Source of the DNA: Candidatus Ulvibacter alkanivorans
GTDB taxonomy: Bacteria > Bacteroidota > Bacteroidia > Flavobacteriales > Flavobacteriaceae
DNA length: 6,701 nucleotides
Direction: 5' to 3'
NCBI RefSeq assembly: GCF_003333325.1
Contig: NZ_QOLC01000058.1
Span: 1 to 6,701 of the forward strand
The translations under genes were made by a program, and so were the position numbers. Under the pieces are notes generated by a model, which made no database searches, was not told the DNA's origin, and saw only the letters and a list, made by a program, of their open reading frames with translations. Positions 1 to 6,371 of this stretch are shown here, one piece after another. Numbering within the stretch: position 1 is the stretch's first letter; each line of letters opens with the position of its first letter.

Positions 1-71
1 TAATATATGTATTTGCTATTATCATATACTAAGTTTGTCTGAATTTAGATAGGTTTAATTTCCAATTATTA

Positions 72-163
72 CCACTTAATCTATATAGTGGCAAAAATTT
101 GTTTTCAAATATTCGCCACTTTTTTGTATTTTTGGCAAAGTTTTGATTTTTAACTATGCCAAA
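72..163 (+). promoter_or_regulatory. Putative operator: two inverted repeats of a TGGC half-site
   Basis: Two inverted repeats with nearly the same geometry precede the AbiEi-like gene. The first pairs AGTGGCAAAAATTTG (87-101) with CAAATATTCGCCACT (106-120), matching at 13 of 15 positions around a TTTT loop. The second pairs TTTGGCA (131-137) with TGCCAAA (157-163) and covers the -7 element, the probable transcription start and the ATG. The TGGC to GCCA inner gap is 22 bases in the first and 21 in the second, and the two units sit 43-44 bases apart, about four helical turns. TGGCAAA occurs exactly at 89-95 and 133-139. An extra CCACT at 72-76 resembles another half-site. AbiEi proteins of other bacteria repress their own promoter through two inverted repeats, so autoregulation is the natural reading. 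This is inferred from the sequence pattern. Confidence 0.55.
127..134 (+). promoter_or_regulatory. Bacteroidota -7 promoter element (TAnnTTTG)
   Basis: TATTTTTG matches the TAnnTTTG -7 consensus of Bacteroidota sigma factors exactly and lies 21 bases before the ATG of the AbiEi-like gene, giving a short leader of roughly 15 bases. The expected -33 TTTG is poorly placed: the nearest TTTG, at 98-101, is 25 bases upstream, longer than usual. The element lies between and within the two inverted repeats, so a protein bound there would block the polymerase. Confidence 0.5.
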
Positions 164-923
164 GATTATTGAAAATAAACTGATACAAGCTTTCAAAGAC
201 CGTAGTTCTTTTGATAGGGATGCGCTATATAACTTCTATCTGGATTTTGAACCGGACCTAAAGGAAAGCACCTTTAGTTGGCGAATCTATGACCTAAAGA
301 AAAAAGATATCATCAAAACCATTGGTCGTGGACTTTATGTTATTTCCTATAAACCTAAATATAAACCTCTTCTATCAGATAGTGCGTTCAAGATAGCCCG
401 TAAAACCAATGAGCGTTTTGAAGACATAAAATATGCCATTTGGGAAACCCAATGGCTCAATGAGTTTTCTCAGCACCAGACGTCAAATCAAATGATTGTC
501 GTTGAAGTAGAAAAAGAATTTGTAGACTCACTCTATTACTACCTAAATGATAATCTAAGAATGGATTTTTTCCTAAATCCAGATGAAAAGGAAATTCAAT
601 TCTATATTTCAGAAAGTAACGTGCCAGTTATCATTAAACGTTTGGTGACAAGGGCACCCATTCAAAAAATAAAAAATAAAAAAACGGTAGTGCCCATTGC
701 AACTCTTGAAAAGATTATGGTGGACCTGTTTGCAGATGAAAATCTGCTACATTTTTACCAAGGTTCTGAAATGGTAAACATCTACGAGAAAATAATTGAT
801 AGATATAGCATCAATTTTACAAAGTTGTTCAGCTATGCCAAGCGACGCAAAAAAGAACAGGAAATAAAGCAGTTTATAAGCAACAACATTCCAAATTTCT
901 TAGAAGATATTCATTATGATTAA
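156..923 (+). CDS. AbiEi-like antitoxin/transcriptional repressor (DUF6577-like)
   Basis: This 255-residue protein is the probable antitoxin and autorepressor of an AbiE-type (type IV) toxin-antitoxin pair. The first 65 or so residues look like a winged helix: a helix-turn-helix region with TFSWRIYDLKKKDII (39-53) followed by a wing at IGRGLYVI (56-63). The rest (about 75-255) is the larger domain seen in AbiEi-like proteins, with the motif PIATLEKIMVDLFAD at 180-194 and a basic stretch KRRKKEQEIK at 229-238. Its position directly before an AbiEii nucleotidyltransferase, with the last 8 bases overlapping the next gene, is the classical abiE arrangement. The ATG at 156 is preferred because the -7 element lies 21 bases before it. 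Assignment to the DUF6577 branch is from memory of the family. The AbiEi role is supported mainly by the partner gene and the operator-like repeats. Confidence 0.8.
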   Translation: MPKIIENKLIQAFKDRSSFDRDALYNFYLDFEPDLKESTFSWRIYDLKKKDIIKTIGRGLYVISYKPKYKPLLSDSAFKIARKTNERFEDIKYAIWETQWLNEFSQHQTSNQMIVVEVEKEFVDSLYYYLNDNLRMDFFLNPDEKEIQFYISESNVPVIIKRLVTRAPIQKIKNKKTVVPIATLEKIMVDLFADENLLHFYQGSEMVNIYEKIIDRYSINFTKLFSYAKRRKKEQEIKQFISNNIPNFLEDIHYD

Positions 924-2019
924 CAACAAAAGTTTTGAAAAGGAATGGCTGAATGGCTTCCGTGCAAAAAAGGAACATAAGGGAATCGATGTAACCATTC
1001 TGGAAAAAATGGTTCACGCACTATCATTACTCGAACATTTAAAAGTTTCAGGACTCGATTTTGTTTTCAAAGGGGGAACATCACTTGTGCTTTTGCTAAA
1101 AGAAGGGAACCGATTTTCTATTGATATCGATATTATTTCGAGCGTTGAGCGTGATAAATTAGAAGAAATTTTGGATGCAGTTGTAGCCAATTCACATTTC
1201 AAAAAGCACGTGCTTAATGAGCATAGAAGCTATAAGGAAGGTGTTCCAAAGGCACATTACACCTTTGAGTTCGAGTCGGTATATAATCCAAACGTTCCTG
1301 GAACCATTCTATTGGATATCCTTTTTGACAGTCCGCACTATCCAGAACTTATAGAATCGCCCATTGAAACACCTTGGCTTTCCATTGATGGAACTGCTAC
1401 AACAATTACTACGCCTTCGGTAAACGCTATTTGTGGCGATAAGCTAACAGCTTTTGCACCAGATACCATAGGCATACCATTCTACAAAGGCGACCAGTTA
1501 TTTGCAATGGAAATCTGCAAGCAATTGTTCGACTTGGGAAAACTTTTTGAAAATATTACTGATGTAGCAATGGTAAAGAAAAGTTTTTCAGCTTTCGCGA
1601 AAGCAGAACTATCCTATCGAAGTTCGGACAAGGATTTTAGTAAAAGGAAACTCAATGAAAAGGATGTGCTATGGGATTCCATAAATACCTGTGCTATTAT
1701 GGCAAGACGAGAACGTAACCCAACTGCTGAAAAGAAAAAGAAATTTGCAGATTTAAGCTCTGGCATACGAAGCTTTGGTAGCGCATTTTTAATGACAGGG
1801 AACTTTAGGATTGAAGAAGCATTGGCAGCTTCGGCCAAAGTAGCCTATTTGAATGCTATTATTCTACAAAAAGAAGATGTTGAAATAGAATATTATGAGA
1901 ATCAGGATACAAAGGAATTGGTTATTAAAAATCCGGATTGGGCCTTTTTGAACAGATTAAAACGCCAACCCGATAAATCTATATTTTATTATTGGTACAA
2001 GGCGGTAGAACTATTGTAA
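916..2019 (+). CDS. abiEii: AbiEii/AbiGii-family nucleotidyltransferase toxin
   Basis: This 367-residue protein is the toxin half of the AbiE-type pair. It has the nucleotidyltransferase signature KGGTSL (52-57), then RFSIDIDI (66-73) with the metal-binding aspartates D70 and D72. A further acidic residue sits in ILLDILF (D134), and the family motifs CGDKLTAF (173-180) and FDLGKLF (205-211) follow. AbiEii proteins are cytoplasmic NTP-using enzymes; related MenA-type toxins add nucleotides to tRNA, but the target of this one cannot be read from sequence. All catalytic motifs look intact, so it is probably active. The ATG at 916 overlaps the upstream stop codon, so translation is likely coupled to the antitoxin. 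A perfect 14-bp palindrome lies in codons for residues 226-230 and their flanks. The length is somewhat above the commonest AbiEii size (about 300), with the extra residues at the C-terminus. Confidence 0.9.
   Translation: MINNKSFEKEWLNGFRAKKEHKGIDVTILEKMVHALSLLEHLKVSGLDFVFKGGTSLVLLLKEGNRFSIDIDIISSVERDKLEEILDAVVANSHFKKHVLNEHRSYKEGVPKAHYTFEFESVYNPNVPGTILLDILFDSPHYPELIESPIETPWLSIDGTATTITTPSVNAICGDKLTAFAPDTIGIPFYKGDQLFAMEICKQLFDLGKLFENITDVAMVKKSFSAFAKAELSYRSSDKDFSKRKLNEKDVLWDSINTCAIMARRERNPTAEKKKKFADLSSGIRSFGSAFLMTGNFRIEEALAASAKVAYLNAIILQKEDVEIEYYENQDTKELVIKNPDWAFLNRLKRQPDKSIFYYWYKAVELL
1591..1604. repeat. 14-bp perfect palindrome GCTTTCGCGAAAGC
   Basis: GCTTTCGCGAAAGC is its own reverse complement over all 14 bases and lies inside the AbiEii gene, encoding part of SAFAKAEL. 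It is GC-rich against its surroundings. My recollection, not verified here, is that this sequence recurs in many Flavobacteriaceae genomes, including inside genes, in the manner of HIP1 in cyanobacteria. Confidence 0.6.
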
Positions 2020-2029
2020 ATTAATGTGA

Positions 2030-2326
2030 ATGGAATTAAAGTATATTATAGAAATCTGTGTCGCTATCGACATCGCAATTTTGGGTATAGCATATCCTAT
2101 TATCGTGGATAAAATATCCAATATAGGTCACAAGTTTTCATCAAACTATCTGGCTAATGCTTTTGAAAATGAATTTCCGCAGACAAAACTTTTTGGGATA
2201 TTTCCCGGAAGGTCAAGAAGAATAACAGTATTTGAATGGGTTTTGTTCTTTACAATCAGCTCGTTTATATTCTTAATATTAGACCGTGAACCACTTTTTA
2301 TTGCCCCAGATGCTTGTAAGGCATAA
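2030..2326 (+). pseudogene. 5' fragment of a membrane protein gene, truncated near 2285
   Basis: The first 85 or so residues look like a real protein start: a membrane segment at about 5-26 containing AILGIAYPIIV, a linker with DKISNIGHKFSSNY (27-40) and FENEFPQ (45-51), and the beginning of a second hydrophobic stretch at 70-84. I recall the pattern 'YPII.DKISNIG.KYSS' from longer uncharacterised Bacteroidota membrane proteins but cannot name a family. From about residue 86 (position 2285) the frame simply reads the antisense of the rteC gene and stops at residue 98, so the gene has lost its 3' part. It starts 10 bases after the toxin stop codon and so belongs to the AbiE-like operon. Whether it once had a role with that pair is unknown. 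The short peptide may still be made, but function is unlikely. Confidence 0.6.
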
Positions 2327-2970
2327 ATCAATTCGATAAGGTCTGTTTTCGACGCTGTCCAGCCTAATCTTTCGCCATTGGAAAGAGTATTTAGTTTATT
2401 TGGAATGCCATAGGATAATCCTCTCAAATTATTCAATTCCTCAGAGTAATGACTAATTAATAGGTCATATGCCATAATTTTAGCAATCGCATTATCGTGG
2501 CTTGTGGAAAATTCAGCATCCGTGTAAAAATGAGAGGTGTTTGAGACCAAACTGATTTTGTCCTTACCTCTTAGAAAATAAAATTCATCCAAAAGCTCAG
2601 AACCCTCTCTGTAGTATTTGATGAAATCTATATTACGTCTATTACTTTCTTGTAGTCTGTTTATTTCAGAATCGATAAAATCCTGTTGAGATTTTATGGT
2701 TCCAGCAGGTCTGTTTATTAAGAAATTATAGAGTTTTGCATAAAACTTTAATCTACTGTAGACATAGGGTTTATGTTTTTTAAAGAAAATAATTTCGTTC
2801 TGTTTATCAACGAATTCATTTTCCCGAACACATATCCGTAGTTGTTGTAAGTATTGCCTGGAAATGGAAATTCCTTTTTCTACATTATTGAAATCATCTA
2901 AATTAGATTCTTCAACTACTTTTATTTCTTCTTTATAATTTTCTAAAATTGTTTGAATAAGTTTATGCAC
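2146..2970 (-). CDS. rteC: RteC-family protein with replaced C-terminus (truncated)
   Basis: RteC is the regulator that, in Bacteroides CTnDOT-type conjugative transposons, activates excision genes in response to tetracycline; relatives are common on Bacteroidota integrative elements. Family features seen are YSRLKFYAKLYNFL (71-84), LLDEFYFLRG (126-135), DAEFSTSHDNAIAKIMAYDLL (151-171) and LGWTASKTDLIELIYALQASG (202-222), just before the usual C-terminal DNA-contacting end. After about residue 228 (position 2287) the frame no longer resembles the family: the remaining 46 residues are antisense to the start of the membrane gene on the other strand. About 50 native C-terminal residues are therefore probably missing, and regulatory function is doubtful. 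The start is GTG at 2970; no in-frame ATG lies between it and the upstream TAA. It follows the MFS gene by 62 bases in the same direction, so read-through transcription is possible. Confidence 0.72.
   Translation of the reverse strand: MHKLIQTILENYKEEIKVVEESNLDDFNNVEKGISISRQYLQQLRICVRENEFVDKQNEIIFFKKHKPYVYSRLKFYAKLYNFLINRPAGTIKSQQDFIDSEINRLQESNRRNIDFIKYYREGSELLDEFYFLRGKDKISLVSNTSHFYTDAEFSTSHDNAIAKIMAYDLLISHYSEELNNLRGLSYGIPNKLNTLSNGERLGWTASKTDLIELIYALQASGAIKSGSRSNIKNINELIVKNKTHSNTVILLDLPGNIPKSFVCGNSFSKALAR
2278..2295. other. Inferred deletion/recombination junction joining two convergent genes
   Basis: To the left the sequence codes on the + strand for a membrane protein start; to the right it codes on the - strand for RteC up to ...ASGAIKSGS. 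Homology-like sequence of both frames stops within a few bases here, and each frame continues into the antisense of the other. No insertion-sequence end, target duplication or long direct repeat is visible at the join. The exact base is uncertain by about ten positions. Confidence 0.5.
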
Positions 2971-3032
2971 AATAGATTTGGGGCTTATTGGTTAGATTAT
3001 TTTTTTAAGAATTTGTAATAATTCAGTATTCT

Positions 3033-4250
3033 TTAAATAGGTGGTTTTTTTAGAAAAATGAGAAAACCAATAGCAACTAAAATAATGCTTCCTGCAATTA
3101 GAAATGGATAATAAAAACCACCGGTAACCAACCAAGTTCCTAAAATGGGACCTAAAATCTGACCGATACTGTTTGTTGAACTTTGTATTGAAATATTTCG
3201 ACCTGTATTTGTTTTGGATAACAAGGATACCGCAGACAGCAAATTAGGTGTAACCATAGCACCACCAGCAGCAAACACCACAATTAAACCGTACACAACA
3301 AATTCATTTTTGAAAAAAGGAAAGACAATTAATGAAATTCCTGAAATGAATAACCCAAAGCCGATTTGCTTTTTAGTAGATAGAATCTTTTCCCCATAAC
3401 TGGCAAATACAGGCTGCAAAACAGCCATTATTGAACCACACAGCATAAAACCAATACCAACCTGATTGCTGTTAAACCCTAATTCGTCTTTACCGTAGAT
3501 TGAAAAAACAGTTTCAAACAAGGTCACTACAAATTGGATAACAAATGACAAGGCCAATAGAATAAGGAAATATTGGCTGAACGAGAAGTGAAAACTGAAT
3601 TTTTGAGTTGTAAATTTATGGATGCGAACGGAATTTTTTAACCATTTTACAACAATGACTAACACAATAAAACCTAATAATGCAGCAAATAGAAACGGCG
3701 TGGAAAATCTACCTAAATGTAGTTGACCAATTGCATACTCAAAATGAAGGTCTGATTGCGAAAGAAAGCCACCGATAACGGGTCCAAAAATAACCCCTGA
3801 ACTAATGGCTACACCAGACCAGGCCATTATCTTCGTTCTACGTTTTTCTGAAGTAATATCACTTAAATATGCGTTGCTGACAGGAATAACTGATGAAGTA
3901 AATATGCCGCCAAAAATCCGAGCGATATATAGCATCGTTAGTGATGTTGCAAGCCCAGTTAGCAATTGCATTATTACAAAGCCAATCAAACCAATAATAA
4001 TGACGGGTTTACGACCATATCTGTCAGATAACTTTCCCCAAACGACAACAAAAATTAATTGAAATAGTGGATAAATGCTGGTAAGCAACCCAATATGGAA
4101 GTTGATTAAATCGGTGTCGAGATTGTCTTTTAAAGCTAATCTTTCGGTATAGTAGGGAAGGGTTGGCAATAAAATACCATAACCCAACATCACTACAAAT
4201 AAACTCAACAGGATTAAAGATATCCTGTTGAGTTTTTCTTTTCTTTCCAT
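3033..4250 (-). CDS. MFS drug:proton antiporter-like exporter (DHA1 type, TetA-like)
   Basis: This 405-residue inner-membrane transporter has the usual 12-helix MFS layout. Motif A, GKLSDRYGRKP (72-82), sits between helices 2 and 3. The conserved helix 4 arginine is R111 in YIARIFGG, and the antiporter motif C is GVIFGPVIGG (152-161) in helix 5. A central basic cytoplasmic loop lies at about 202-222, and GQILGPILG (363-371) in helix 11 is the second-half echo of motif C. These mark a DHA1-type drug/proton antiporter related to the TetA group; the substrate cannot be decided. The ATG directly abuts the stop codon of copB (TAGATG), so translation is probably coupled. A strong 14-bp hairpin lies within codons 6-17 and may damp expression. 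The downstream neighbour is the truncated rteC, a family linked to tetracycline response, but the transporter is too far from classical TetQ/TetX systems to infer tetracycline resistance. Confidence 0.87.
   Translation of the reverse strand: MERKEKLNRISLILLSLFVVMLGYGILLPTLPYYTERLALKDNLDTDLINFHIGLLTSIYPLFQLIFVVVWGKLSDRYGRKPVIIIGLIGFVIMQLLTGLATSLTMLYIARIFGGIFTSSVIPVSNAYLSDITSEKRRTKIMAWSGVAISSGVIFGPVIGGFLSQSDLHFEYAIGQLHLGRFSTPFLFAALLGFIVLVIVVKWLKNSVRIHKFTTQKFSFHFSFSQYFLILLALSFVIQFVVTLFETVFSIYGKDELGFNSNQVGIGFMLCGSIMAVLQPVFASYGEKILSTKKQIGFGLFISGISLIVFPFFKNEFVVYGLIVVFAAGGAMVTPNLLSAVSLLSKTNTGRNISIQSSTNSIGQILGPILGTWLVTGGFYYPFLIAGSIILVAIGFLIFLKKPPI
4201..4235 (-). repeat. 14-bp perfect stem-loop in the first codons of the MFS gene
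   Basis: AAACTCAACAGGAT (4201-4214) and ATCCTGTTGAGTTT (4222-4235) are exact reverse complements with a 7-base loop. In the operon transcript the hairpin begins 15 bases after the A of the MFS start codon and encodes part of KLNRISLILLSL. On the - strand it has an A-rich flank before it and TTTATTTG after it; on the + strand it is followed by TTTTTCTTTTCTTT and looks like an intrinsic terminator. It may act as an attenuator between copB and the MFS gene, or stop antisense transcription into copB. Either role is inference. Confidence 0.7.
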
Positions 4251-6353
4251 CTATTTTTTACCGATTTTTCGCTTTAATAATTGCGCATTAATAGCTACTA
4301 TAATCGTACTTAAACTCATAAATACCGCACCAACCGCAGGACCTAAAACAAAGCCTGAAGAATATAATACACCGGCTGCTAAAGGAATAGCCACGACATT
4401 GTATCCCGTAGCCCAAATCAAATTCTGAATCATTTTATTGTAGGTCGCTTTTCCAAATAAAATTAGGTTGGCAATATCCTGTGGGTTACTGTTGACCAGA
4501 ATAATATCGGCAGTTTCAGCTGCTACATCTGTACCTGAGCCTACTGCAATTCCTACATCGGCTTTTGCGAGCGCGGGCGCATCATTTACACCATCACCCG
4601 TCATAGCTACAAAATCACCTTTGCTCTGTAACTCTTCTACAATTTCAACTTTTTGATGTGGCAATACCTCGGCGTAGTAACCATCCAATCCAAGTTTTTC
4701 ACTCACAGCTTTAGCGGTTTTTTCATTATCACCAGTTGCCATTAGAACTTTAATGTTATTCTTTTTAAATATTTTGATTGCCTCGGCAGATTCTGGTCTT
4801 ATTTCATCAGCAAGGGCGATGTAACCGGCCAATTTTCCATCAATTAAAACAAATACTACAGTTTCCGCTGCATCGCTGTAAGCATCTTCAGGAATAGTAA
4901 TTTTCTCATCTCTTAGATAGCCTGGACTTACTACCTTAACTTGTTTGCCTTCCACATTTGCCTCTACACCTTTACCAGTAATAGCATTGAAGTTTTCTGG
5001 GCTAGGGATAGTAATATTATCTTCTTTTACTTTTTTGATAATACCAACTGCAATAGGGTGTTCTGAGCTTTGTTCCAATGCACTTGAAAGTCTTAAAATT
5101 TCCTCTGTTGAATAAGTCTCGTTAACAGACTCAATTCGAGTGACACCAAAATCACCCTTGGTTAGTGTTCCTGTTTTATCAAAAAGCAAAGCTGAAATTT
5201 TTCTGGACTCTTCAAACGCAGTTCTATTTCGGATAAGCAATCCATTTTGAGCAGATACTGCCGTAGAAATTGCAACCACCAGGGGAATGGCAAGCCCTAA
5301 TGCGTGTGGACAAGCAATTACCATAACAGTAACCATTCTTTCTAAAGCATAGACAAATGGAAAGCCTAAAATCAGCCATACTGCTAATGTTCCAAAACCA
5401 ATAGCCAAAGCGATATAGGTTAGCCATTTTGCAGCCCTATCTGATAGGTTTTGCATCTTCGATTTGGTTTTTTGCGCTTCCTCGACCATCTTAATGACCT
5501 TGTTTAGATAGCTGTCTTTTCCAGTATGTTCAACTTTTACTTTTAAGGTGCTATTGCCATTTACAGAACCACCAATAACCTTATCGCCTTCATCTTTTTT
5601 TACAGGTTTAGATTCGCCTGTGAGCATAGATTCATTTAGGTAACTGGTTCCGTCTACTATTATTCCGTCAGCTGGAACTTTTTCACCTGGTTTTACCAAA
5701 ATCACATCATCCTTCAGTAAATCTTCGAGAGGGATGTCTTCTATGGTGTCACCTTTTACTCTGTGCGCTTCTGCAGGCATCATACTCACCAATAACTGTA
5801 AGGCTTTTGAAGCACCTAAAACACTTTTCATTTCTATCCAATGGCCAAGCAACATTATGGCTATAAGTGTTGATAGTTCCCAGAAAAAGTCTTCACCTCT
5901 TAAGCCAAATACAGTAGCTGTACTATAAAAATAAGCTACGGAAATTGCCATAGAAATCAAGGTCATCATTCCTGGTGCACCTTTTTTGACTTCAGACCAA
6001 AACCCTTTTAAAAATGGCCAACCACCATAAAAATATACAACAGTGGAAAGTGCAAAAAGGATGTATGGATTTCCTGGAAGTAAAAATTCATAACCAAAAA
6101 ATTCTTGAATCATTGGTGAGAAGAACAATATAGGGATGGTAAGCACGAGTGTTACCCAAAACCGTTTTCTAAAGTCTGCAATCATCATTTTATGATGGTC
6201 GTGACCCATTTGACCGTGACCCGGATTGTGACCCGAATGGTCCCCACCTTTGTGGTTCATTTTAGAATGGTCTACTTTTTTGTGTTTCATCTTCGAATGG
6301 TCCATTTTAGAATGGTCCATTTCATCGTGATTGTGGTGTTCGTGATTTTCCAT
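4251..6353 (-). CDS. copB: CopB-type copper-exporting P1B-ATPase (CPH motif)
   Basis: This 700-residue inner-membrane ATPase pumps copper (possibly silver) out of the cytoplasm. The N-terminus, residues 1-55, has no CxxC metal-binding domain but is rich in His and Met with period-5 DHSKM repeats. The core is complete: membrane helices from about 65 to 175, actuator TGES (245-248), helix 6 metal site CPH (348-350), phosphorylation motif DKTGTLT (392-398), nucleotide-binding SEHP (430-433), hinge TGDGVNDAP (585-593), and helices 7-8 with YNVVAIPLAAG (651-661) and MSLSTIIVAINA (679-690). CPH together with the final MSxST helix is typical of the P1B-3/CopB group rather than CopA (CPC). It lies 18 bases after a 97-residue small gene and its stop touches the start of the MFS exporter, so the three form an operon. 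No copper-responsive regulator lies in the window; one could be outside its right edge. Confidence 0.93.
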   Translation of the reverse strand: MENHEHHNHDEMDHSKMDHSKMKHKKVDHSKMNHKGGDHSGHNPGHGQMGHDHHKMMIADFRKRFWVTLVLTIPILFFSPMIQEFFGYEFLLPGNPYILFALSTVVYFYGGWPFLKGFWSEVKKGAPGMMTLISMAISVAYFYSTATVFGLRGEDFFWELSTLIAIMLLGHWIEMKSVLGASKALQLLVSMMPAEAHRVKGDTIEDIPLEDLLKDDVILVKPGEKVPADGIIVDGTSYLNESMLTGESKPVKKDEGDKVIGGSVNGNSTLKVKVEHTGKDSYLNKVIKMVEEAQKTKSKMQNLSDRAAKWLTYIALAIGFGTLAVWLILGFPFVYALERMVTVMVIACPHALGLAIPLVVAISTAVSAQNGLLIRNRTAFEESRKISALLFDKTGTLTKGDFGVTRIESVNETYSTEEILRLSSALEQSSEHPIAVGIIKKVKEDNITIPSPENFNAITGKGVEANVEGKQVKVVSPGYLRDEKITIPEDAYSDAAETVVFVLIDGKLAGYIALADEIRPESAEAIKIFKKNNIKVLMATGDNEKTAKAVSEKLGLDGYYAEVLPHQKVEIVEELQSKGDFVAMTGDGVNDAPALAKADVGIAVGSGTDVAAETADIILVNSNPQDIANLILFGKATYNKMIQNLIWATGYNVVAIPLAAGVLYSSGFVLGPAVGAVFMSLSTIIVAINAQLLKRKIGKK
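6231..6320 (-). repeat. 15-bp tandem repeats encoding the His/Met pentapeptide array of CopB
   Basis: Residues 12-41 of CopB consist of six period-5 units: MDHSK, MDHSK, MKHKK, VDHSK, MNHKG and GDHSG. At DNA level they form imperfect 15-base tandem units; TTTAGAATGGTCCAT on the + strand recurs nearly unchanged. Such arrays are expected to expand and contract by slippage, and they likely bind copper before transport. Confidence 0.75.
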
Positions 6354-6371
6354 TATTGTCTTGTTTAAGTG

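Noticed and set aside
30..37. Second TAnnTTTG match (TAAGTTTG) upstream of the AbiE-like operon
   Set aside because: The -7 match is exact, but the only nearby TTTG (12-15) is just 14 bases upstream, too close for a -33 box, and the leader would be over 100 bases. The match at 127-134 is a better fit.
1..71. Possible end of an upstream gene or an RNA gene at the left edge
   Set aside because: AT-rich, with stop codons and no stable structure or family resemblance seen; treated as intergenic.
1124..1133. 10-bp palindrome ATATCGATAT in the toxin gene
   Set aside because: It is accounted for by codons of the catalytic IDID motif and is expected by chance in AT-rich DNA.
1614..1838. 74-codon open frame on the - strand within the AbiEii gene
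   Set aside because: Low-complexity Ser/Leu/Phe composition typical of the antisense of an AT-rich gene; the + strand gene has clear family motifs here.
2971..3032. Possible terminator between the MFS gene and rteC
   Set aside because: Only a 5-bp GAATT/AATTC pairing with no following T-run on the - strand, too weak to call. The 62-base gap shows nothing else definite.
3805..4062. 85-codon open frame on the + strand opposite the MFS gene
   Set aside because: Antisense of conserved transporter helices; no start signals and no recognisable protein features.
5224..5427. 67-codon open frame on the - strand in another phase of copB
   Set aside because: It lies inside the CPH-containing membrane region of copB and has no features of its own. 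The copB frame is uninterrupted, so there is no frameshift to explain.
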